DNA of 64,000 bases from positions 1 to 64,000 of the forward strand of contig JAHUUI010000001.1 of NCBI GenBank assembly GCA_019218315.1. The letters are read 5' to 3'. Positions 48,066 through 57,139 of this stretch are shown here, in pieces. The notes under the pieces were generated by a model, which was not told the DNA's origin, searched no databases, and saw only the letters and a program-made list of their open reading frames with translations. Every line of letters begins with the position of its first letter. Position 1 is the first letter of the stretch. A program made the translations under genes and the position numbers. This DNA comes from Cardiobacteriaceae bacterium TAE3-ERU3. GTDB taxonomy: Bacteria; Pseudomonadota; Gammaproteobacteria; Cardiobacteriales; Cardiobacteriaceae.

Positions 48066-48302
48066 AACAAATGTGCCGCAGTACCAGAGGTTGCTGACAT
48101 GTGATTTTTATCCGCCAAACAGTGATAAATTTTGTTTAGAGCTAACAGGCAGCTCAGAAGATAACTATATCGCCGAGCTAATTAACTCAGCATAAGTGAA
48201 ATTTAGCCCATTTTGGTAGAAAAGCGGATTATCCTCGCTATCTATTTATACCAAAATCGCTGTAGTGCCATTAATTGTCAACAGACGCTAAACCGGCTTA
48301 AT
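48066..48302. other. Gene-free stretch between glsA and the shared terminator
   Basis: Together with the terminator that follows, this makes about 300 bases between convergent glsA and cydX. I see no gene, repeat or RNA structure in it. Confidence 0.6.
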
Positions 48303-48336
48303 AAAAAGCAGAACCGACAACCGGCTCTGCTTTTTT
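48303..48336. terminator. Bidirectional terminator for glsA and cydABX
   Basis: A 14-bp stem with one mismatch (48303-48316 with 48322-48335) and a 5-nt loop, flanked by A and T runs on opposite sides, serves both convergent transcripts. It lies 31 nt from the cydX stop. Confidence 0.85.
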
Positions 48337-48367
48337 GTATGTTCAATGCCAAACTCAAAGGCCTGGC

Positions 48368-48508
48368 TTATTCGTACTCAACTTCCGGACCTTCCTTGTC
48401 GTCCTCTCTGCTATTTTCACGGTCCTGCTCAAACTCACCCCACATTGCATTCATCACCGCCAGTAAAACGGCAAAGCCAAGCCCCAATAACCAAGTGAAA
48501 TACCACAT
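48368..48508 (-). CDS. cydX: CydX, small subunit of cytochrome bd oxidase
   Basis: A 46-residue peptide starting MWYFTWLLGLGFAVLLAV. One transmembrane helix spans about residues 3-21, then NAMWGE at 20-25 and an acidic, charged tail ending VEYE. The N-terminal MWYFxWxLG and the MW(x)E pattern are the CydX hallmarks. It binds CydA-CydB and is needed for bd oxidase stability. AAAGGGG lies 7 nt before the ATG, and the gene is 12 nt after cydB. It is easily missed because of its length. Confidence 0.93.
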   Translation of the reverse strand: MWYFTWLLGLGFAVLLAVMNAMWGEFEQDRENSREDDKEGPEVEYE

Positions 48509-48520
48509 AATTATGCCCCT

Positions 48521-49669
48521 TTAATAACGGCTGTGTGTGTTTGCACGAATATCTTCTTCGGTAATCTTGCCACGCAGAACGTAGAACGCCCAGCTGGTAT
48601 AAGCCACGATAATCGGCAAAAAGATAATCACGCCGACCAATGTAATCAGCAAAGTGTGATGGCTCGACATCGAATCCCACACCGTCAGGCTTGAGCGCGG
48701 ATCTGTGCTTGACGGCATCAAAAACGGGAACATTGAGACGCCAGCCGTTGCAATAATGCCAGCAAGCCCACACGATGAGCTGATAAAAGCCAGCCCTGTT
48801 TTCCCGATTCGTGCCAGCACCAGCGCCAGCAGAATACCAACGAACCCAAGTGCCGGTATTAGCATGGTCAGCGGATAGGTTTTATAGTTGTTGAGCCACG
48901 CCCCACGCTCTAGCGCAACGGTCTTGTATAGCGGATCTGAAGACCCACTCGGATCAATAGGCGAAGTAATCACGTAGCCATCAATCCCATATGCAATCCA
49001 AATGCCACCGGCTGCAAATGCCAAAATCGTTATCATCGCGCTATAAGGCAGCGTTTTACGTGTACGCTGATACACATCACCAGCACTGCGAATCATCAGA
49101 TACACTGCGCCGTGAAACACGAACATAGCAACAGCAAGCACCCCACACAGTAAGGCAAACGGATTAAGCAAGCCCCAAAATGAACCGGTATAGAATGAAC
49201 GCAATTCATCATTGAGGTAGAACGGTGAGCCTTGCAACAAGTTGCCAAATGCCACACCAAAGACCAATGTAGGCACGAAAGAGCCGACCAACAACAGCCA
49301 ATCCCATGTATTTCGCCAGCGGTGGGCTTGGATCATGCTGCGGTATTTGAACCCAACCGGGCGAAAAAACAATGCCCACAAAACAGCAAGCATTGCCCAA
49401 TAATAGCCGGAGAAAGCCGTACCGTAAGCAATCGGCAGCGCCGCGAACACCGAACCCCCAAGCACAACGAACCAAATTTGGTTGCCTTCCCAGTGTGGCG
49501 CGATACTGTTAATCACAACACGGCGTTCATCATCATTCTTGCCGATAAAAGGCAGTAGCATACCGACACCCATATCGTGACCATCCATGATCGCAAAACC
49601 AATGATCAGAATGCCGATAATCAGCCACCAGATCATTTTCAGAGTCGAGTAGTCAATAATCTCAAACAT
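48521..49669 (-). CDS. cydB: Cytochrome bd ubiquinol oxidase subunit II
   Basis: The second large subunit of the bd oxidase, with nine predicted helices. It begins with the WWLIIGILIIGFAIMDGHDM family start, and NSIAPHWEGNQIWFV is typical. The length is 382 residues. AAGGAGG stands 6 nt before the ATG. It starts 12 nt after cydA and is followed 12 nt later by cydX. Confidence 0.97.
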   Translation of the reverse strand: MFEIIDYSTLKMIWWLIIGILIIGFAIMDGHDMGVGMLLPFIGKNDDERRVVINSIAPHWEGNQIWFVVLGGSVFAALPIAYGTAFSGYYWAMLAVLWALFFRPVGFKYRSMIQAHRWRNTWDWLLLVGSFVPTLVFGVAFGNLLQGSPFYLNDELRSFYTGSFWGLLNPFALLCGVLAVAMFVFHGAVYLMIRSAGDVYQRTRKTLPYSAMITILAFAAGGIWIAYGIDGYVITSPIDPSGSSDPLYKTVALERGAWLNNYKTYPLTMLIPALGFVGILLALVLARIGKTGLAFISSSCGLAGIIATAGVSMFPFLMPSSTDPRSSLTVWDSMSSHHTLLITLVGVIIFLPIIVAYTSWAFYVLRGKITEEDIRANTHSRY

Positions 49670-49681
49670 GGTGCGCCTCCT

Positions 49682-51226
49682 TTAATGTGTTGCTTCACGG
49701 TCATAGCGACCTGTGCCGAGAATACCCGGTCCTTGGCGAATATTGCGCTGCATCAGATACACTTCTACGATCAACAAGACAGTATAAAAGCCGACAAACC
49801 CCGCGATAGATCCCATCAGCTCACCTGCGGTGAGCGACGACGCAGAGACAACCGTCGGCAATACCTCAAAGACCGTCCACGGTTGACGACCGTACTCCGA
49901 GACGAACCAGCCACATTCGATAGCAACCCACGGCAATGGCAATGCCACCAGCAATATTTTGAGCATGTTGCGACTTTCGACAATTTTATTGCGCAATGAA
50001 TTGATGAATGCCCAAGCAATGATACCGAGCATCATCACCCCACAGCCAACCATGATCCGAAACGTCCAGTACAGCGGCCACACTGTCGGCACGGTATCGC
50101 GCGCGGCATTGTGAATATCTTCTTCTGAAGCTTCGCTGATATCGTCGGTATAGGCTTTGAGCAACATGCCATAGCCCATATCTTCTTCGTATTTTTTGAA
50201 TTGCTGCAACGCCGCTTCATCATCGCGGTTGGCGCGCAGCTGCTCTAGTGCGATAACGGCTTCTTTACCATTGCGCACTCGCTCGACGTTAGCGGCGATG
50301 ATTTCCTTGATCCCCGGAATCGGGGTGTCCAGTGAATGCGTCGCGATAATCCCCATCAAATAGGGAATTTCGATCGCGAAGGTATTTTCCATTTTCTCTT
50401 CATCCGGCCATGCGATCAGGTTAAACGACGCAGGTGGTTTTTCCGTTTCCCACATTGCTTCGATCGCTGCAAGTTTGGACTTTTGAACGTGCGCCACACT
50501 GACGCCGGACTGATCGCCGAGAATCAGGGTCGAAAGGATGGAGGCGATACCAAAAGCAGCGGCAATACGGAAACTTTTCTTGGCAAACTCAACATTGCGC
50601 CTGCGCAAAAGATAGTAAGAGGATACGGAAAGTACGAAAATTGAACCACAGACGTAACCAGCCGAAACAGTATGCAAGAACTTATCCTGTGCATCGACGT
50701 TCAGAAATACATCGAGAAAGCTGGTCATCTCCATGCGCATGGTTTCATGGTTAAACTCAGCGCCAACCGGATGCTGCATCCAACTGTTACCAATCAAAAT
50801 CCACAGCGCCGAGAAGTTAGTACCGAGCGCCATCAGCGCAGTAACCACTAAATGCTGACGGGACGAAAGGCGCTGCCAGCCAAAAAAGAATAAGCCGACC
50901 ATGGTCGATTCCATAAAGAATGCCATCAGTCCTTCGAGTGCCAGCGGCGCACCGAATACGTCACCAACGAAAGATGAGTAATACGCCCAGTTGGTGCCGA
51001 ACTGGAATTCCATGGTCAAGCCAGTGGTCACGCCAAGCGCAAAGTTAATCCCGAATAATTTACCCCAAAATTGGGTCATATCACGATAAACGACTTTGCC
51101 TGTCATGACATAAACCGTCTCCATGATCACCAAAATCCAGCTCAGGCCCAAGGTCAAGGGCACAAATAAAAAGTGATACAGCGTGGTTAACGCAAATTGC
51201 AGACGAGATAATTCAACAAAATCCAT
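49682..51226 (-). CDS. cydA: Cytochrome bd ubiquinol oxidase subunit I
   Basis: The haem-bearing subunit of a quinol-oxidising terminal oxidase suited to low oxygen. Ligand residues are recognisable: H18 in TTLYHFLFVP for the high-spin haem, H185 in DKFLHTVSAG for b558, and the paired Glu in LEGLMAFFMEST. The quinol loop is present, and GRQPWTVFEVLPT precedes the last helices. The length is 514 residues. GAGGAGG precedes the ATG. A 207-nt AT-rich gap separates it from cydC and should hold its own promoter; a TATACT-like -10 is readable near 51350 on the minus strand. Confidence 0.97.
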   Translation of the reverse strand: MDFVELSRLQFALTTLYHFLFVPLTLGLSWILVIMETVYVMTGKVVYRDMTQFWGKLFGINFALGVTTGLTMEFQFGTNWAYYSSFVGDVFGAPLALEGLMAFFMESTMVGLFFFGWQRLSSRQHLVVTALMALGTNFSALWILIGNSWMQHPVGAEFNHETMRMEMTSFLDVFLNVDAQDKFLHTVSAGYVCGSIFVLSVSSYYLLRRRNVEFAKKSFRIAAAFGIASILSTLILGDQSGVSVAHVQKSKLAAIEAMWETEKPPASFNLIAWPDEEKMENTFAIEIPYLMGIIATHSLDTPIPGIKEIIAANVERVRNGKEAVIALEQLRANRDDEAALQQFKKYEEDMGYGMLLKAYTDDISEASEEDIHNAARDTVPTVWPLYWTFRIMVGCGVMMLGIIAWAFINSLRNKIVESRNMLKILLVALPLPWVAIECGWFVSEYGRQPWTVFEVLPTVVSASSLTAGELMGSIAGFVGFYTVLLIVEVYLMQRNIRQGPGILGTGRYDREATH

Positions 51227-51433
51227 GATACCTCCTCATGACGCCATCCCTGTCTATTCCTACCCTTCAAGAAAAATATCACTGATGACAATGATTTTTC
51301 CGATGGAAATCTTTTTTCTTGCTTGCCAAATATAAATTTATGTTCATCTAGTATAGCGCGTTTCCCACACTCACACTAAAGCAAATAAACACTATATATT
51401 CAGTACAAAAGCCACCCTAATAGAGCCAATCTT

Positions 51434-53104
51434 CTACCCAATACACAGCCGCTTCACACCCTGACCAGCACGCAATTCATGGTGAGTCACCAATATCAAG
51501 ATGCCATGCTGCTGATGAGCACATAAGCGCTCAAATAGTGCTTGTCGCATGGCTGGGTCTAGCCCGGCAAATGGTTCGTCAAGCAGCAATAGTGGATACG
51601 GCTTGAGCAGTAGCCTCGCCAATGCAATACGTCGCGCCTGCCCACCCGAGACAGCAGCACCGTATTCGCCGAGAGGCGTATCCAGCCCCAGTGGTTGCGC
51701 ACACGCCCAATCGCGCAAATAAACGGCATCCAGTACTCGCCACAGCTCCTCATCACTGGCATGTGGCGAGCCAAGGCGTAAATTCTCCGCTAGGGTCAAG
51801 TCAAAAATCATCCACTGCTGCGCCAGATAGCCAATCTTCCCGCGCCAATCCCAAGCATCATACGCTTTGCCGTTGAGCAGAATTTGCCCATCATCCGGCA
51901 ATAGCTCACCGGCCAGCACATCGAGCAAAGTGCTTTTACCGCCGCCGGACGGCCCATCAATCACCAACACATCACCCTGCTGCAAGGTCAAGCTGACCGC
52001 ATCGGGGCCGTTAAATGCCTGTGGCTGTCGCGCACTGACCTGCTGCAAATGCAACTGCCAACCATCCTGCGGCAATGGCATCAATTCACGGTTACCATCG
52101 ATATGCTCAAAATCGAGCAGCTGATTGAGACGATCGCGTGCGGCAATGCTTTTGCCGAGCGCATCAGCTTTGCGTACCAATGGCAGCAGCACTTCTCCTA
52201 ACCCGAGCAAGCCAAGCAATAAAGCGAGCAGCAGCGGCACGGAAACATCACCGGACTGAACCAACAGCGCCCCGCGCCACAACAACAATCCGATGGTCAC
52301 AATCAAGCCAAGTTGTTGCAGCAAAGTACACAAATTGATCAGCCGCGCACTGCGCAACTGCGTGTGGTTGTAATCGTGATCACGGGCGAGAAATGCCGCT
52401 GCAAAATCTGTCCAGCGCGACCATTGCAGCAACGCGGTCAATGCACCTAGTGGGGTCAGTAATGCACTACGCCGCGCTTCGCTTTGTGCAGCCGAAATAC
52501 GGGTCAAGGCAATATTGCGCCATGCTGCAAATGCCGGTATCACCACGGCCAGCAACAGGAGTGGCGGCAACAACCACAATAGCAACAGCGGCGAAACCCA
52601 CGCCACGAACAGGAAATAGCCCGCAAGCAACAGCCCCGCCCAGCCCCACGGCAATAGCATTGCCAACGGCCATTCATTGAGCGTTTCTACATCACTGGTC
52701 AAGCGATGCATTTGCTGTGCGGAATAGAGGCGTAATTGCCGTATAGGGCTGCGCTGTAGGCGCACAAACAGTACGCTGCGCAGATCGGCCAGCAATGCCA
52801 ATACGGCATGGTGCGACGCCAGCCTTTCACCATAGCGCCCTGCAGTGCGCACGATGGCAAAAAATCTGATGATCGCGCCCGGCACAAAAAAATTAAAGCT
52901 ATACACCGCACCAGCCGTCAGCAATCCCGCCAATGCCGCGGCACTGATGAACCAACCCGAGAGTGCCAACAATCCAACTGTCGCGATCAAAGTCAGCGTA
53001 CCCAAAACCAATGCCAGTAGCCATGCCGGACGGCGGCTACTAGTGAGTTGGCGTAAGTCTAGCTTGCCGCGCGTGAGAAGCTTGTGCTTATGACGTTGCA
53101 TCAC
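51434..53104 (-). CDS. cydC: CydC, thiol/haem ABC exporter subunit for bd oxidase assembly
   Basis: Half of the heterodimeric CydDC exporter, which delivers cysteine/glutathione to the periplasm and is required for bd oxidase maturation. Six helices lie in the first 320 residues. The ABC domain has GPSGGGKSTLLDVL, the VSGGQARRIALARLLL signature and LLLLDEPFAGLD. GTG (53104) and ATG (53101) are both possible starts; the gene overlaps the end of cydD by 14-17 nt, indicating coupling. The length is 556 residues. Confidence 0.95.
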   Translation of the reverse strand: MMQRHKHKLLTRGKLDLRQLTSSRRPAWLLALVLGTLTLIATVGLLALSGWFISAAALAGLLTAGAVYSFNFFVPGAIIRFFAIVRTAGRYGERLASHHAVLALLADLRSVLFVRLQRSPIRQLRLYSAQQMHRLTSDVETLNEWPLAMLLPWGWAGLLLAGYFLFVAWVSPLLLLWLLPPLLLLAVVIPAFAAWRNIALTRISAAQSEARRSALLTPLGALTALLQWSRWTDFAAAFLARDHDYNHTQLRSARLINLCTLLQQLGLIVTIGLLLWRGALLVQSGDVSVPLLLALLLGLLGLGEVLLPLVRKADALGKSIAARDRLNQLLDFEHIDGNRELMPLPQDGWQLHLQQVSARQPQAFNGPDAVSLTLQQGDVLVIDGPSGGGKSTLLDVLAGELLPDDGQILLNGKAYDAWDWRGKIGYLAQQWMIFDLTLAENLRLGSPHASDEELWRVLDAVYLRDWACAQPLGLDTPLGEYGAAVSGGQARRIALARLLLKPYPLLLLDEPFAGLDPAMRQALFERLCAHQQHGILILVTHHELRAGQGVKRLCIG

Positions 53105-54785
53105 TATGCCCCTCTAATGCGAACACACGGTCAGCCCACGTCACTTCGGCAACATCATGACTGGCAAGCAGTACCGTTTTTCCGATACTGACGCGCCCAA
53201 GTAGCGCCATGATGTCAGCACCGGTTTGCGGGTCAAGATGCGCCGTTGGCTCATCTAACAGCCACAATGGCGCATCACGCAATAGTAATTGCGCAATAGC
53301 CAAACGTTGCAATTGCCCTCCGGACAATCCGCGCCCATGTTCACCGAGTACCGTATTGATGCCTTGTGGCAAACGTGCGACCACATCAGCCATGCCTACT
53401 TGCTGCAAAGCGCATTCAAGCACCGCATCGTCCGCATCAGCTGCCGCCAAGCGTAAGTTGTCTGCAATACTCATCGCCAGCAAAGGCGGCTGCTGCGCAA
53501 GATAGCCGATCTGCGCCAGCCACGCTTCACGCTGTAGTTCGACCAATTCATGTCCGTTCACCTGAACACTCCCGCTGAACGGACGAAAGCCGAGCAATAC
53601 TTGCAGCAATGTTGATTTACCCGAACCGCTTTCACCACAAATCACCACACGCTCACCCGACCTGAGCGACAAATCCAATGCTGGCAAGCAAACTCTACTG
53701 TTATCACCCATTACCGCAACCTGCGCAAAACACAAAGCAGGCGCATGGCAACTATCGAGCACTACACCGCCGGACGGCTGTGGCTCTTGGGCCAATAATG
53801 GCAGCAAAGTTGCTACTGCCGCCTCGGCCTTGGCCTTGTCGTGGTAGTCCGCGCCAAGCTGACGCAGTGGTTGATAAAACTCCGGTGCAAGTAGCAAGAT
53901 AAACAGCGCACCTTGAAATGGTACCGGTATCTCGCCTTTCGCCCACGGTAAAATACCGAGCAATCCCAAGCCGAGATAAACCGCGACCAGCGCGATTGCC
54001 AACGAAGCAAACAGCTCCAATACCGCTGTAGAGAGGAAAGCCAATTTAAGCACCGACATGGTGCGTCGCTGATAATCACGCGCCGCCTCGTCGATTGCTT
54101 TTTGTGCCTGTTCGCCAGCTTGCAGGCGCTGTAGGGTCGCCATACCACGCACCAAATCGAGAAAGCGCCCACTCAATCGCGCCAATGCGTGCAACTGTTC
54201 GCGATTTTTATTGGCTGCGGCATGACCAACCAAAATCATGAATATGGGTACTAATGGTGCAGTCAGCAATAATAGAATAGCGGCGAGCGGGCTGTAATAG
54301 TATGTCGCGCAAATCAGCATCAGCGGCACAATCGCGACCAGCTGCTTCTGTATGTAATAGCGGCTGATGTAGCCATCTAGCGCATCGACCTGATCAAGTA
54401 ACAGTGAAGACAACGCGCCATCGCTACCAAAATAACGTCGTGCCGGGCCAAGTACTTCAAGAGAAGTCAGCAGGCGCTCGCGCAAGCCAGTGCGCACATC
54501 GAGGCTGACGCGTAACAACATATCACTGCGCCAATGCTCAAGCACACTACGCAAGGCAAAGCAGCCGAGCAACCACGGCAAAATTTGCCACAACAACGCC
54601 ATATAATCGCCACCACCCGCAACGGAAAACGACAGCCATGTCGCAAACAAATAGGCAATCAGCGCATTTTGCACAATCATCACCACCGCAGCAACAAGCG
54701 CAATCAGCAGCGCCAGCGATAGTTTCGCGCGATGTGGACGCGTCAAAGCCAATAGCGCCTGGCGCACAGAAACGTCACGCGCCAT
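53088..54785 (-). CDS. cydD: CydD, thiol ABC exporter subunit for bd oxidase assembly
   Basis: The partner of CydC. The N-terminal membrane domain covers about residues 15-310. The nucleotide-binding domain holds GESGSGKSTLLQVLLGF, LSGGQLQRLAIAQLLL and LWLLDEPTAHLD. The length is 565 residues. It starts MARDVSVRQALLALT. It is the first gene of cydD-cydC, with cydABX following on the same strand. Clustering of assembly factor and oxidase is complete here. Confidence 0.95.
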   Translation of the reverse strand: MARDVSVRQALLALTRPHRAKLSLALLIALVAAVVMIVQNALIAYLFATWLSFSVAGGGDYMALLWQILPWLLGCFALRSVLEHWRSDMLLRVSLDVRTGLRERLLTSLEVLGPARRYFGSDGALSSLLLDQVDALDGYISRYYIQKQLVAIVPLMLICATYYYSPLAAILLLLTAPLVPIFMILVGHAAANKNREQLHALARLSGRFLDLVRGMATLQRLQAGEQAQKAIDEAARDYQRRTMSVLKLAFLSTAVLELFASLAIALVAVYLGLGLLGILPWAKGEIPVPFQGALFILLLAPEFYQPLRQLGADYHDKAKAEAAVATLLPLLAQEPQPSGGVVLDSCHAPALCFAQVAVMGDNSRVCLPALDLSLRSGERVVICGESGSGKSTLLQVLLGFRPFSGSVQVNGHELVELQREAWLAQIGYLAQQPPLLAMSIADNLRLAAADADDAVLECALQQVGMADVVARLPQGINTVLGEHGRGLSGGQLQRLAIAQLLLRDAPLWLLDEPTAHLDPQTGADIMALLGRVSIGKTVLLASHDVAEVTWADRVFALEGHSDATS

Positions 54786-54998
54786 TATGTTCTCTTTTGA
54801 TCCATTGTTGTGGTCATGGCCTGAATACCTTTAAGAGTGAACGCGGTCAGGCAAGGCAAATACTCGCGAAAAATGAAGCACAGCGCAATACTAACACCCA
54901 CTTCACTGCGGCTACCCTCCCCTGTATATTCAGGGTAACGCTGTATCAGCATCCAAGCAATTAACCATCAAGCACAATGCGCCCAAAGGCCAATTGAT

Positions 54999-56264
54999 CT
55001 ACTCTACGGTGACATGCACCTCAGCCAGCTCGACCACACCATCAGCAAAATCAATCACGCGCACCAAGCAACCCGGCAACTCTACTTCTGTGCCTGGCTC
55101 AGGGAAATTCCCCAGCGTCTCAATAATTAAGCCCGAGAGCGTGTTTGGCCCGTCAAGTGGGAGCTTCAGGTCCAATTCACGGTTAATTTGGCGCAGACTC
55201 ATGCTGCCTTCCACGCGATAAACCTGATCCTGCTGATGAATAATCTCCGGGCTTTGATCATTTTCATGCTCTGAAGCCAAATCACCGACGATATGGGTAA
55301 GGATATCCTCAAGCGTGATCAAGCCCTGAATATCGCCGTATTCATCGACGACCAACCCACTGCGGGTTTTGTGTTGCTGAAAATGCAATAGCTGACGACG
55401 CAATGGCGTCCCTTCCGGCACATACAAACAAGGGCGTAGTGATTCGAGCAATGATTCTTTGCTCAAGTGCTTATCGTGGAATAGCTGAATAATATCGCGG
55501 ACATGTAGCATACCTTCAACTTGATCCAGATTATCGCGATAGGCAACCAAGCGACCATGGCGACTGGTCGTAATCTGCTCAATAATCTCATCCCATGGAT
55601 CACTGAGATCCACGCCTTCAAGTTCATTGCGTGGCACCATCGCCTCATCAACTGAAATATCTTCCAATTCAAGCACACCCATCAGCATCTCCTGACGCTC
55701 AGGCGAAATCGATTGGGTCGAAGACGATAGCACAATACTTTTCAGCTCTTCATTGGTAATGGCCTCATCACCACTGGTCACCGAACGGATACCCAGCGGA
55801 CGAAGCAGTAACAGCACAAACCAGTTGATCATCGCCACCAATGGGTAAAGCAGGAATACGAGCCCTTTAAGCGGGCGAGATGCAGGAAATGCAATTTTCT
55901 GTGGCGCAATCGCCGCCAGCGTTTTTGGTGCTACCTCAGCAAAAATCAACACAAGAATGGTCAAAATAATCGTTGATAACAACACGCCGAGATCACCGAG
56001 TAAACGAATGCCGATAATCGTCGCCAAAGATGTCGCGGCAATATTGACAAAATTGTTGCCGAGCAAAATCGTGCCCAATAAACGATCTGGACGCTTGAGC
56101 AAATTCAGCGAACGAGTTGCAGAAGGATCGCCCTCGTCAGCGAGATGCTTAACCTTATAGCGGTTGAGCGACATCATCGCCGTCTCGGAAGAAGAAAAGA
56201 ATGCCGAAATCATCAGGCACAAAACAAGACAAATCAAAAGAACCCATATGGGTACGTTATCCAC
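54999..56264 (-). CDS. corB: CorB (YfjD)-type CNNM/CBS-pair membrane protein
   Basis: A 421-residue HlyC/CorC-family transporter implicated in Mg2+/Co2+ homeostasis. A DUF21 (CNNM) membrane domain occupies about residues 1-185 (SSSETAMMSLNRYK, LLGNNFVNIAATSLATI, FAEVAPKTLAAI). A CBS pair follows (about 205-330), then a CorC_HlyC domain to the end. The start is GTG with AAGGAG 5 nt upstream, read as MDNVPIWVLLI. It begins 9 nt after ypjD. The corE(ypjD)-corB pair beside ffh is the same neighbourhood as in E. coli. Confidence 0.9.
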   Translation of the reverse strand: MDNVPIWVLLICLVLCLMISAFFSSSETAMMSLNRYKVKHLADEGDPSATRSLNLLKRPDRLLGTILLGNNFVNIAATSLATIIGIRLLGDLGVLLSTIILTILVLIFAEVAPKTLAAIAPQKIAFPASRPLKGLVFLLYPLVAMINWFVLLLLRPLGIRSVTSGDEAITNEELKSIVLSSSTQSISPERQEMLMGVLELEDISVDEAMVPRNELEGVDLSDPWDEIIEQITTSRHGRLVAYRDNLDQVEGMLHVRDIIQLFHDKHLSKESLLESLRPCLYVPEGTPLRRQLLHFQQHKTRSGLVVDEYGDIQGLITLEDILTHIVGDLASEHENDQSPEIIHQQDQVYRVEGSMSLRQINRELDLKLPLDGPNTLSGLIIETLGNFPEPGTEVELPGCLVRVIDFADGVVELAEVHVTVE

Positions 56265-56273
56265 GAATACTCC

Positions 56274-57059
56274 TTAAGCGCGAATCACAAATTGCAAAAT
56301 AACATTACTCACCACATACCCGGCGAGGAGCAGCGTGTAGCCCAGCGCATTGATCAAAACGATCTTCATACCACGCTGGTGGCCAATGAAGTAGGCAAAG
56401 CACAGCCATGAATAAACCAGCCATGCAATTATCGTCAGGACCGTCTTATGCCACAAATGCTGAGCAAACAAATCATCGACAAACAGCCAACCTGAAAATA
56501 ACGACAAGCCAAGCAGGCACACACCGATCGCCGTCAGCCACATCATCATCCGCTCAAGCCCAACCAGCGAAATGACGTTATTACGCGTCAGTTGTTTTTG
56601 CTTTAACCGCTGGAACAGCCAGCCGTAAAGCAGCGCATTGATCAGCGCCACAGAAAGCACCACCCACGCCGCAATTGAGGACAAAATATGCCACAGCATA
56701 CCCTGCTCAAGATTTGCAAGAAACGGTTTTTCCGCGTGAAATACCAAAGGCAAGCCAACCAGCACAGCATTGAGCAGGCAAATCATCACCCCAGCCAAAG
56801 CCAACTGCGCCCGCCATAGCCAGATGACGGACAAACACGCCACGCCCCAGCCATAAATGGAAATCACATTAAAAATAGAGAGATTAATAACCTCCCCTGC
56901 ACTAACCTGCATAATCAAAACAGCCGCATGAATCTGGCACGCCAGCACCATCACACCCAGTGCCCAGAGCGCACTGAACTCTCCACGATTCACACGCAGG
57001 AACAAATAAGCAGACAGCAAATATATAAAAGAAGCGGCTATGGGCAGCCAAAGCTGCAT
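56274..57059 (-). CDS. ypjD: YpjD/CorE, CcsA-like cytochrome-assembly-fold protein
   Basis: An integral membrane protein of 261 residues with about eight helices, of the CcsA/ResC fold. Features are GWGVACLSVIWLWRAQ, LWHILSSIAAWVVLSVALIN and the LWHKTVLTIIAWLVYSWL pair of His-containing helices. In enterics the gene beside ffh is called ypjD or corE and is linked genetically to metal resistance; haem handling is suggested only by fold. It is transcribed away from ffh, with an 80-nt shared promoter region, and lies 9 nt before corB. Confidence 0.88.
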   Translation of the reverse strand: MQLWLPIAASFIYLLSAYLFLRVNRGEFSALWALGVMVLACQIHAAVLIMQVSAGEVINLSIFNVISIYGWGVACLSVIWLWRAQLALAGVMICLLNAVLVGLPLVFHAEKPFLANLEQGMLWHILSSIAAWVVLSVALINALLYGWLFQRLKQKQLTRNNVISLVGLERMMMWLTAIGVCLLGLSLFSGWLFVDDLFAQHLWHKTVLTIIAWLVYSWLCFAYFIGHQRGMKIVLINALGYTLLLAGYVVSNVILQFVIRA

Positions 57060-57139
57060 AAGAAAGACCCTGTGTCATTGTCAAAACGAAGCCGCTATAA
57101 TACACCAAACACATATAAATATGCCAAGGAGCCACGCGC

